Shown: in pieces, positions 36,242-43,231 of the stretch | How the letters are laid out: every line of letters starts with the position of its first letter | Position numbering within the stretch: position 1 is the first letter of the stretch | Made by a program: the position numbers and the translations under genes | NCBI GenBank assembly: GCA_009692185.1 | Contig: SHZT01000007.1 | Coordinates: 62,001 to 126,000, forward strand | Direction of reading: 5' to 3' | Source of the DNA: Gemmatimonadota bacterium | GTDB lineage: Bacteria; Gemmatimonadota; Gemmatimonadetes; Gemmatimonadales; GWC2-71-9 | DNA: 64,000 nucleotides | The notes under the pieces: generated by a model | Told to the model about the DNA's origin: nothing | Seen by the model: only the letters and a program-made list of their open reading frames with translations | The model's database searches: none

Positions 36242-37123
36242 GTGCTCGAGACCGGCGACCCGAGAGTCGTGCGGACATGGTCTCGCGCGGCCCGGACGGG
36301 CGGCCGCCGCGTGGGGTTTGTCCCCACGATGGGCTTTCTCCACGAAGGCCATCTGCGACTGGTTGACGTCGCCCACAGCCACGCCAACGCCGTGGCGATG
36401 TCGATCTTCGTGAATCCCCTGCAGTTCGGCCCCACCGAAGACTTTGCGCGATACCTGCGAGACATTCCCCGCGATCGGACGATGGCGCTGGAACGCGGCG
36501 TCGAATGTCTGTTCGTGCCGGAAGGGAAGGACATCTACCGGCGCGAGGCCGTGGTGCGGGTGAGCCCGGGGTCACTGGCCGGGCATCTCTGCGGCCCGTT
36601 CCGGCCGGGCCACTTTGAAGGCGTGCTCACCGTGGTGGCAAAACTCTTTCACATTGTGGAACCCGACGTGGCCGTATTCGGCCGCAAGGACGCCCAGCAG
36701 GCGGCGCTGGTGCGCCGGATGGTGGCCGACCTCGATTTCCCGGTAGAGATCGTGGTCGTCCCGACGGTACGCGAAGCGGATGGCCTCGCGCTCTCGTCCC
36801 GCAACGCGGGCCTGTCCGCCGACGAACGGCGGAGCGCCCTCGCGCTCTCCCGCGGCCTCGATGCCGCCCACGAGGCGTTTCGCCGCGGCGAGCGGGACGG
36901 AACGGCCATCGTGAACGCCGTGGCCGGCGTCGTCCGGAAGGAACCCGCCGCGAACGTGGAATACATCGAGGCCGTGGACCCGGAGACGCTGGGTCCTGTC
37001 GCCGCCGTCTCGGAGGCGACGCTCGTGGCGCTGGCCGTGCGCGTCGGGAAGACCCGGCTCATCGACAACGTCATCCTGGGGCAGGGGCTGGCCGGCGATG
37101 AGCGTCTCGGCGAGCGCGGGTGA
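36242..37123 (+). CDS. panC: Pantothenate synthetase (pantoate--beta-alanine ligase)
   Basis: A 293-residue nucleotidyltransferase-superfamily ligase. The HIGH-type motif is FVPTMGFLHEGHLRLV; IFVNPLQFGPTEDFARYLRD, VFGRKDAQQAALVRRMV and the KMSKS-like LALSSRNAGLS are present. It joins pantoate from the PanB/PanE route to beta-alanine. The GTG start follows panB by two bases. The last residues (GLAGDERLGERG) are longer than in E. coli and variable. Confidence 0.96.
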   Translation: MLETGDPRVVRTWSRAARTGGRRVGFVPTMGFLHEGHLRLVDVAHSHANAVAMSIFVNPLQFGPTEDFARYLRDIPRDRTMALERGVECLFVPEGKDIYRREAVVRVSPGSLAGHLCGPFRPGHFEGVLTVVAKLFHIVEPDVAVFGRKDAQQAALVRRMVADLDFPVEIVVVPTVREADGLALSSRNAGLSADERRSALALSRGLDAAHEAFRRGERDGTAIVNAVAGVVRKEPAANVEYIEAVDPETLGPVAAVSEATLVALAVRVGKTRLIDNVILGQGLAGDERLGERG

Positions 37124-37656
37124 CGGGCATACCGGCGTGGGCGGAAGCGACGCCCGAGCGCCGCGCGCACATTGAGCGCGTAGCGGCGTTGGCGGGGGAG
37201 TGGGCCGACGCGTTGCGCGTGCCCGCGAACGAGCGAGCGCGGTGGCAAAGGGCGGCCTACCTGCACGATGCATTGAAGGACGCGCCGGCCGAGCGGCTGG
37301 CGCCACACGCTCCCGCGGGATGGAACCTGCCGGACCTCTTTCACGGGCCGGCTGCCGCGGCGCGCGCCGCCCAGGATGGCGAGACGGATCAGGGGGTGCT
37401 CGATGCGGTGGCGTACCACTCCGTGGGTTACGGGGGATGGGATGCCGCCGGACGCATGCTGTACCTGGCGGATTTCCTCGAGCCCGGGCGCGTCGGGCAG
37501 GAACAGCGCGCGGGCCTGGCGGCCCGGGTCATCCAAGACCCCGACGCGGTCCTGACGGAGGTCGCCGCGCTGCGCATGGTCGGGCTCATCCGGTCCGGCT
37601 GGCCCCTTGTTCCCGAAATGGTGGCTTTCTGGAACTCCGTCGCGCGACCCGGCTGA
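37120..37656 (+). CDS. HD-domain hydrolase, YqeK-like
   Basis: A 178-residue protein with an HD superfamily core: HIERVAALAGEWADAL, AAYLHDALKDAP, LFHGPAAAARAAQD, LDAVAYHSVGYGGWDAAGRM and LYLADFLEPGR. The order and spacing resemble YqeK, a symmetrical Ap4A hydrolase in Gram-positive bacteria. YqeK usually lies next to nadD and rsfS; here it is next to panC and a LytR_C-type gene, and I see neither nadD nor rsfS in the window. The substrate is inferred, not shown. The GTG start overlaps the panC stop (GTGA). Confidence 0.8.
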   Translation: MTGIPAWAEATPERRAHIERVAALAGEWADALRVPANERARWQRAAYLHDALKDAPAERLAPHAPAGWNLPDLFHGPAAAARAAQDGETDQGVLDAVAYHSVGYGGWDAAGRMLYLADFLEPGRVGQEQRAGLAARVIQDPDAVLTEVAALRMVGLIRSGWPLVPEMVAFWNSVARPG

Positions 37657-38057
37657 GCGTCGCGGTCCTGCTGCTGGCAGGAGTCGCCACGGTCGGCTGG
37701 ATGCTGACACATCGGGCGCGCGCGCCGCGCGCGGCCATCATTCCCGGCGAAGGCGAACGCACGTTGATCGTGGAGGTGCTGAACGGCACCGACGTCGATG
37801 GTCTCGCGCGAGAGGTGGCGCGGCGCCTGCGGGCGCGCGGAATTGACGTGGTCTATTTCGGATCGGGGGACCGGCATGATCTGGAGGGGACGCGGATCGT
37901 GGTACGGAAGGGTGACACCACCGTCGCGCGCCCGATTCGTGACGCGCTCGGCACGGGGCGGGTGACGGTCGAGCTAGACCCCCGCCTCCTGCTCGACGCC
38001 AGTATCATCGTCGGCCGCGACCTTGCCCCGGGCACGTTCGAGGACCGTCGTCCGTAG
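37653..38057 (+). CDS. Membrane-anchored LytR_C-domain protein, apparent CTG start
   Basis: About 134 residues: an N-terminal membrane anchor (RLSVAVLLLAGVATVGWML) and an extracytoplasmic domain TLIVEVLNGTDVDGLAREVA...GIDVVYFGSGD...RPIRDALGTGRVTVELDP that matches the LytR cell-envelope C-terminal fold (VLNGT start, alternating strands and helices). No ATG, GTG or TTG occurs in frame near the anchor. CTG at 37653 overlaps the preceding TGA as CTGA, as in folC. The 3' end overlaps the convergent rlmN by 84 bases. Its role is not known; LytR_C domains are often linked to envelope or LCP proteins. Confidence 0.75.
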   Translation: MSVAVLLLAGVATVGWMLTHRARAPRAAIIPGEGERTLIVEVLNGTDVDGLAREVARRLRARGIDVVYFGSGDRHDLEGTRIVVRKGDTTVARPIRDALGTGRVTVELDPRLLLDASIIVGRDLAPGTFEDRRP

Positions 38058-39053
38058 CTGACCGCACGCGGCGTCGATATCGAGTCCCCGGCTCCGCCGC
38101 ACCGTCGCGGACACGCCGAGGGCGCGAAGCCGGGCGGCGAATTCGCGGATCGTCCCGGGCGGCGTGGGGGTGAAGCCGGGGGCGCCGCCGGGGTGAAGCG
38201 GCAGGAGGTTCACCAGCGCACCCAATGGTTTGGCCAGCTTCGCCAACCGGTCCGCATCCTCCGGCCGGTCGTTCTTGTCCTTGATCATCACGTACTCGAA
38301 TGTCACCCGCCGGGCGAACTCTCTGAGCGCCCGCATGACGTCGTCCAGCCCGTACTTCTTCTCGACCGGCATCAATTCGCGCCGCTGCTTGCTCGTGGGC
38401 GAATGCAGGGAGAGGGCGAGGCGAAACTGTTCGGGGCGGGCGGCAAGCAGGGCCAGCTTGGGAACGATGCCCACGGTACTCACCGTGATGTGTCGCGCGC
38501 CGATCCCGAATCCGTCCGGGCTGTTCAGAATGGTCAGGGCCCGGTCTACCGCCTCCCAGTTGTGGAGCGGTTCGCCCATGCCCATGAACACCACGTTCGT
38601 CGGGACGCCGTACGCCCGGTCGAGCGCCATTTCCCGTACTTGCGCAGCAATCTCCCACGTCTCGAGGTTCCGGCCGAAACCCATGCGGCCGGTCGCGCAG
38701 AAGACGCATCCGAAGGCACACCCGACCTGGGATGAAATGCAGAGTGTCCGCCGCTTGCCCTCGGGGATCAGCACGGACTCGACGCTCCCGCGGTCGGGGA
38801 GCTCCCACAGGAACTTGACCGTGCCGTCCGCGGAGACCTGGTGGGCGGCACGCCGCAGTCGCGGGACGGGAAACGACGCCTGGAGTGCCTCTCGCAGGGT
38901 GGCGGGCAGCTCGCCCGCATCCGCCCAGCTTGCGATGGGCCGGTTCCAAAGACGGGGCATGATCTGGCGCACCCGGTAGGCGGGCTCCCGTCCCTCGAGC
39001 CATGTCTCGAGCAGGGGAAGCGCGTCGGCTGGTGCGACGTTGAACGGATTCAT
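37974..39053 (-). CDS. rlmN: Dual-specificity 23S rRNA (A2503)/tRNA (A37) methyltransferase RlmN
   Basis: A 359-residue radical SAM enzyme. The cluster cysteines are C112, C116 and C119 (GCAFGCVFCATGRMGF). GMGEPLHNWEAVDRA and the late segment RSRGLDIDAACGQL, which contains the second catalytic cysteine, are intact. It places a C2 methyl on A2503 in the peptidyl-transferase centre. Cfr is excluded by context and sequence. The ATG overlaps the stop of the upstream outer-membrane gene (ATGA). The tail after AACGQL is about 24 residues and runs antisense to the LytR_C-type gene. Confidence 0.95.
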   Translation of the reverse strand: MNPFNVAPADALPLLETWLEGREPAYRVRQIMPRLWNRPIASWADAGELPATLREALQASFPVPRLRRAAHQVSADGTVKFLWELPDRGSVESVLIPEGKRRTLCISSQVGCAFGCVFCATGRMGFGRNLETWEIAAQVREMALDRAYGVPTNVVFMGMGEPLHNWEAVDRALTILNSPDGFGIGARHITVSTVGIVPKLALLAARPEQFRLALSLHSPTSKQRRELMPVEKKYGLDDVMRALREFARRVTFEYVMIKDKNDRPEDADRLAKLAKPLGALVNLLPLHPGGAPGFTPTPPGTIREFAARLRALGVSATVRRSRGLDIDAACGQLRTTVLERARGKVAADDDTGVEQEAGV

Positions 39054-39946
39054 CGGGACAGGCCCACGTCGAGGCCCACCCGGTAGTTCGCCCCGAGCCC
39101 CTGGATACCGCCGCCCCGGGCGGCAAGGACCGAGTATCGCCCGGCGCGAACGCCGACTGCAAGCACGAAGCGCCATGCCGCGTGCCCGAGGGACGCTTCG
39201 CGCTGCAACCCCGAGTCGAGCGTGATGCCCGGTCCGAGTTCAAAGCCTGCGCCGAACGAATGCTCGAGGTCCCGGCGATCGCGAATCGCCGCGCCGTAGC
39301 GCACCGTGAAGGTCGCGGGCGTTCCCCAGGCGCTGACCGTGAATACCTGGCATTCCCCGCCGGCGTAGTAGCGTTCGGTCCGCCGGTGGGAGAGGTCTGC
39401 GGGCAGAAATTGGCTGGCGGCGGCCACGCGCACCCGGCTGTTGGGTCGCGCCGACGCGCCGACGTCCAGCGTGAGCCCCGATCCGCGAACCAGGTCGAAT
39501 CGCGCGTCGTGACCCCGCAGCAGGAAAGCCGTGCTGACCGGGCCGATCTTTGCACCGAGGGCGAGCCCGGCCAGTTGCTCGTAGACCGGAATATCGGCGC
39601 CCTCGTTGAGCGGCGAGGTGGACGTGCGGATGAGGTCGCTCACCTGGAGGCGTCCGAACAGGACGCCGACAGCGAACACCGACTTGATCGACTGGCTCGC
39701 GCCGGCCAGGATTCCGGACATCCCCAGAACGTCGGGGGTTTCCACCGCCTGGATTCCTACCCGAAGTCCGGCCCCATCGAGGATCGCGGTCGGGTTCCAG
39801 AAGGCACCCGTCGGACCGGATTCCAAGGCGGGTGACCGGGCGAGGGTGGTTCCGGCAATGTCCCAGAGCGAAGCCGCGTCGGGGGCCTGTCCGAGGCCTA
39901 TGGCGGGGGTGAAGAAGAGCAACCAGAAGGGCAGGAATCGCTTCAC
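39050..39946 (-). CDS. Predicted outer-membrane beta-barrel protein with signal peptide
   Basis: 298 residues. The N-terminus from GTG 39946 (VKRFLPFWLLFFTPAIGLGQ) is a signal peptide ending near residue 20. The mature part is rich in alternating hydrophobic/polar strands and Gly, for example ATFTVRYGAAIRDRRDLEHS and WRFVLAVGVRAGRYSVLAARGG, and ends in a strand-like VGLDVGLSR. Early GPTGAFWNPTAI recalls PorV/UPF0164-like barrels, in which a similar 'nPA' segment follows the signal. That family link is tentative and no specific function is assigned. The frame extends 12 codons upstream, but promoter spacing and the signal peptide favour this GTG. It is coupled to rlmN. Confidence 0.65.
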   Translation of the reverse strand: MKRFLPFWLLFFTPAIGLGQAPDAASLWDIAGTTLARSPALESGPTGAFWNPTAILDGAGLRVGIQAVETPDVLGMSGILAGASQSIKSVFAVGVLFGRLQVSDLIRTSTSPLNEGADIPVYEQLAGLALGAKIGPVSTAFLLRGHDARFDLVRGSGLTLDVGASARPNSRVRVAAASQFLPADLSHRRTERYYAGGECQVFTVSAWGTPATFTVRYGAAIRDRRDLEHSFGAGFELGPGITLDSGLQREASLGHAAWRFVLAVGVRAGRYSVLAARGGGIQGLGANYRVGLDVGLSR

Positions 39947-39953
39947 AGCCGGA

Positions 39954-39982
39954 AGGTTGCCGATGGCGCAAGTGTATGTCAA
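39954..39982 (-). promoter_or_regulatory. Leaderless-type promoter for the outer-membrane gene and rlmN
   Basis: On the reverse strand TTGACA (39982-39977), a 17-base spacer and CAACCT (39959-39954) are followed by 7 bases and GTG 39946. The -10 box is weak (C instead of T first), but the distances equal those before truA, dusB and trpD. Confidence 0.4.
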
Positions 39983-39990
39983 GTCGAAGC

Positions 39991-40019
39991 TTGCCGCCCC
40001 TCGCCTACAGCGTTATGTT
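39991..40019 (+). promoter_or_regulatory. Promoter for the EIIA-type gene at 40052 and aspS
   Basis: TTGCCG (39991-39996), 17 bases, TATGTT (40014-40019). Initiation near 40026 would give a leader of about 26 bases before the GTG at 40052. It lies back-to-back with the reverse promoter at 39954-39982. Confidence 0.4.
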
Positions 40020-40051
40020 CATCCGGACATGCGACTGGGGGATGGCCGTCG

Positions 40052-40507
40052 GTGCAGCTGCAGGACCTCTTAACCCCCCGCCGTATCAAGGTACCCATTG
40101 CTGGACTGGACAAGAGTTCGGTTATCCGGGAGTTGGTGGGGCTGGTTGTCGAGAATGGTGCGGCGGAGTTTGACGATGTTCTCAGGGCCGTCCAGGAGCG
40201 CGAGGCGGTCTTGTCGACTGGAATCGGGTGCGGCGTTGCGATACCACACGGAAAAACTGCCCGGGTTCAGGAACTCAGGCTCGCTGCCGGCACGAGCCCG
40301 CTGCCGGTGGCCTTCGACGCGCTGGATGGTGAGCCCGTGCGTCTCTTTTTCCTGCTGATTGGCCCGGAGACGTCTGCCGGGGACCACGTGAAGGCCCTGT
40401 CCCGCATATCCCGCCTCATTCGTCGGCAGCCGGTGCGCGAGCGTTTGCTCGCGGCGCCGGATGCCGAGGAGTTCTTTCAGATCCTGTGCAACGCCGAAGC
40501 GAAGTGA
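40052..40507 (+). CDS. PTS fructose/nitrogen-type EIIA domain protein
   Basis: A 151-residue stand-alone EIIA domain. The phosphohistidine lies in LSTGIGCGVAIPHGKTARV. Other family marks are ELVGLVVENGAAEFDDVLRA and VRLFFLLIGP, with helix DHVKALSRISRLIRR. The absence of EIIB/EIIC genes nearby suggests a regulatory PtsN-like role rather than sugar uptake. It is paralogous to the domain at 8211-8654. The GTG start is followed by an immediately conserved N-terminus (LQDLLTPRRI). It is 10 bases before aspS, so probably co-transcribed. Confidence 0.88.
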   Translation: MQLQDLLTPRRIKVPIAGLDKSSVIRELVGLVVENGAAEFDDVLRAVQEREAVLSTGIGCGVAIPHGKTARVQELRLAAGTSPLPVAFDALDGEPVRLFFLLIGPETSAGDHVKALSRISRLIRRQPVRERLLAAPDAEEFFQILCNAEAK

Positions 40508-40517
40508 GGGACCTCGC

Positions 40518-42284
40518 ATGAGCGCGACCGCTATGCGGACGCACCGGTGCGGGGCCCTTCGGGCAGCGCACGCGGGACTGGATGTCCGCCTCGGCGGGTG
40601 GGTCCACCGTCGCCGGGACCTGGGTGGTCTCGTGTTTTTCGATCTGCGGGACCGCGATGGCCTCGTGCAGGTGGCATTCGGGCCTGACTGGACGCCGCCC
40701 GCAGTGATGGACGCGGCAGGAAAGGTGGGGAACGAGTTCGTGATCCTGGTGCGCGGCAAGGTGATCGCCCGGCCGGAACACGCGCGGAACCCCGACATGT
40801 CCACCGGGGACGTAGAGGTGCGCGCGAGCGACATCGAGATCTGCTCGCGTGCGGTCACACCGCCGATTCCAGTGGCGCGCTCGAAGGGCGAGCCGCTGCC
40901 GTCCGAGGAATTGCGCCTCGTCAACCGGCACCTGGACTTGAGGCGGCCGGAACTCCAGAAAAACTTCGAGCTCCGGCACCGGCTGTTCCAGTGCGCACGA
41001 ACCACGCTGGCCGGGCAGGGGTTTCTCGAGATCGAAACGCCGATCCTCACCAAGCCGACACCCGAGGGCGCCCGGGACTACCTGGTGCCTTCGCGGGTGC
41101 ACCCGGGCCAGTTCTATGCGTTGCCCCAGTCGCCGCAGATCTACAAGCAGGTCCTGATGATGTCCGGCTTCGACCGGTACTTCCAGATCGCCCGCTGCTT
41201 CCGGGACGAAGACCTGCGCGCCGACCGCCAGCCCGAATTCACCCAGATCGACCTCGAGGCATCTTTTGTCGGGCCCAACGACGTGTACGCAGTGGTAGAA
41301 AGCGTGCTCGCCGCGTTGTGGGCCGAGGGCGGGCATCCGGTCCAGACGCCCTTCCCACGGATGGCGCACCGGGATGCGATGGAACGCTTCGGTACGGACA
41401 AGCCGGATCTCCGCTACGGGTTCGAGATCGAGGACCTGGGGGCGGTCGTGGGCGGCAAGGGCTTCCGGGCGTTTGACGACGCGTTGAGCGCCGGCGGTAG
41501 AGTGCGGGGCGTGCGGGTCGCAGGAGGAGCAGCGTTGTCGCGGAAGGATGTAGATGCCATCACCGACGTCGCCAGGGCGGCGGGCCTGGGCGGCTTGGCC
41601 ACGCTCAAGCGACAGGGGGACCAGGTCACGGGTTCGCTGGCCAAGCTCGAAGGCCTGACGGCCGACGTCGCCCGGCTTGCCGACGGCGACATGCTGTTCG
41701 TCGCGGCGGGCAAGGACACCGTCACGTCGCCGGCCCTGGATCGCGTGCGCCTCGACGTGATCCGGCGGCTCAAGCCCGCACCGCGGGTGGCGCACGCGTT
41801 CACCTGGGTGGACGCATTCCCCCTGTTCGAGAAAGACCGGGAGACCGGGGCGTGGGTGTTCGCGCACCATCCGTTTACCACGCCGCATCCCGAGGATATC
41901 GCGCGGCTCAAGGCGGGTGAGCGGGCGGGCATCCGCGCGCTCCACTACGACGCGGTGTACAACGGCAACGAACTTGGGAGCGGCTCGATCCGGATCACCG
42001 ATCCGGATCTCCAGCTCATGATTTTCGACATCCTGGGCATCAAGGCTGACGATGCCCAGCGGCGTTTTGGTTTCCTGCTCACCGCGCTGGCGTCCGGGGC
42101 GCCGCCACACGGCGGCTTTGCGATCGGCTTCGATCGCGTGGCCATGCTGCTCTGCGGCGCGGAAAGCCTTCGGGATGTCATAGCGTTTCCCAAGACGACG
42201 GCCGCCCGGGCCCTGTTCGAGGACACGCCTGCCCCCATAGACGCGGCGGACCTCCGCGTGTTCAAGCTGGCGCCGGTCCCATGA
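40518..42284 (+). CDS. aspS: Aspartyl-tRNA synthetase
   Basis: A 588-residue bacterial-type AspRS with an N-terminal OB-fold (VRLGGWVHRRRDLGGLVFFD), class II core (QIARCFRDEDLRADRQPEFT), the bacterial GAD insertion domain (about residues 285-420) and C-terminal GFAIGFDRVAMLL. The residue after RRRD in the OB-fold is Leu rather than the His usual in non-discriminating AspRS, hinting at a discriminating enzyme; this is an inference from one position. ATG 40518 is used; ATG 40533 would remove five residues. The stop overlaps phoH (ATGA). Confidence 0.97.
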   Translation: MSATAMRTHRCGALRAAHAGLDVRLGGWVHRRRDLGGLVFFDLRDRDGLVQVAFGPDWTPPAVMDAAGKVGNEFVILVRGKVIARPEHARNPDMSTGDVEVRASDIEICSRAVTPPIPVARSKGEPLPSEELRLVNRHLDLRRPELQKNFELRHRLFQCARTTLAGQGFLEIETPILTKPTPEGARDYLVPSRVHPGQFYALPQSPQIYKQVLMMSGFDRYFQIARCFRDEDLRADRQPEFTQIDLEASFVGPNDVYAVVESVLAALWAEGGHPVQTPFPRMAHRDAMERFGTDKPDLRYGFEIEDLGAVVGGKGFRAFDDALSAGGRVRGVRVAGGAALSRKDVDAITDVARAAGLGGLATLKRQGDQVTGSLAKLEGLTADVARLADGDMLFVAAGKDTVTSPALDRVRLDVIRRLKPAPRVAHAFTWVDAFPLFEKDRETGAWVFAHHPFTTPHPEDIARLKAGERAGIRALHYDAVYNGNELGSGSIRITDPDLQLMIFDILGIKADDAQRRFGFLLTALASGAPPHGGFAIGFDRVAMLLCGAESLRDVIAFPKTTAARALFEDTPAPIDAADLRVFKLAPVP

Positions 42285-43231
42285 GCGACATCACCCATCG
42301 CCTGTCGGCAGAAGGCGCCGACCCGCTGGCGCTGGCCGGCGTCAATGATCGCAACCTGCAGGAACTGGAGCGGGCGACCGGCGTGCGGGTGAACGTGCGC
42401 GGCGACCAGGTGACGCTGGCCGGCCAGACGGAGGCGGTGGAGAAGGCCACGCGGGTGGCGTCCACCATGATCGACCTGGCGCGGATGGGCGAGGCGCTCA
42501 CCAGCGACGACGTGCGGCGGCTGGCCGAATCGAACGGCGACAACGGTGCGCGCATGGCGGACAAGGAAGGGCAGATCGCCCTGCCCGGGGCCAAGCGCAT
42601 CATCCAGGCCAAGTCCCAGGGCCAGCGCGACTACCTCGCCGCCGTTCGCGAGAACGATATCGTGATCGGGATCGGTCCCGCGGGAACGGGCAAAACGTAC
42701 CTGGCGGTCGCCGCCGGCGTCGAGGCGCTCGCCCGGAAGCGCGTCCGCCGCCTGGTGCTCGCGCGGCCGGCGGTGGAAGCCGGTGAGCGCCTCGGGTTTC
42801 TCCCGGGGGATCTCCAGGCGAAAGTCGACCCTTACCTTCGGCCGCTCTACGACGCGCTGGAGGACATGATGCCGCAGGAGCGGGTGCAGAAGGCGATCGA
42901 CACGCGGGTCATCGAGATCGCGCCGCTCGCCTACATGCGCGGGCGCACGCTGGCCGACGCGTTCGTGATCCTGGACGAAGCGCAGAACTCCACGGCCGCC
43001 CAGATGAAAATGTTCCTGACCCGGCTCGGCGTGAACTCGAAGGCCGTGGTGATCGGCGACAAGACCCAGATCGACCTCGCGAGCCGGGAGGAGTCGGGCC
43101 TCATCCACGTTGAGCGGGTCCTGCCCGGCATCGAGGGCATCGCCTTCTGTTATCTGGAGGAACGCGACGTCGTGCGGCACCGCCTGGTGCGGGACATCAT
43201 CCGGGCGTACGCCGCGGACCAGGGCACGTGA
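42281..43231 (+). CDS. phoH: PhoH-family P-loop ATPase
   Basis: A 316-residue PhoH/YbeZ-type protein. An N-terminal KH-like segment (residues 15-70, DRNLQELERATGVRVNVRGD) is followed by the ATPase with Walker A IGIGPAGTGKTYLAV, RPAVEAGERLGFLPGD and Walker B AFVILDEAQNSTAAQ, then TRLGVNSKAVVIGDKTQIDL. It is linked in many genomes with ybeY, as here, and probably acts in RNA or ribosome maturation. ATGA/GTGA overlaps join it to aspS and the following HD gene. Confidence 0.94.
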   Translation: MSDITHRLSAEGADPLALAGVNDRNLQELERATGVRVNVRGDQVTLAGQTEAVEKATRVASTMIDLARMGEALTSDDVRRLAESNGDNGARMADKEGQIALPGAKRIIQAKSQGQRDYLAAVRENDIVIGIGPAGTGKTYLAVAAGVEALARKRVRRLVLARPAVEAGERLGFLPGDLQAKVDPYLRPLYDALEDMMPQERVQKAIDTRVIEIAPLAYMRGRTLADAFVILDEAQNSTAAQMKMFLTRLGVNSKAVVIGDKTQIDLASREESGLIHVERVLPGIEGIAFCYLEERDVVRHRLVRDIIRAYAADQGT

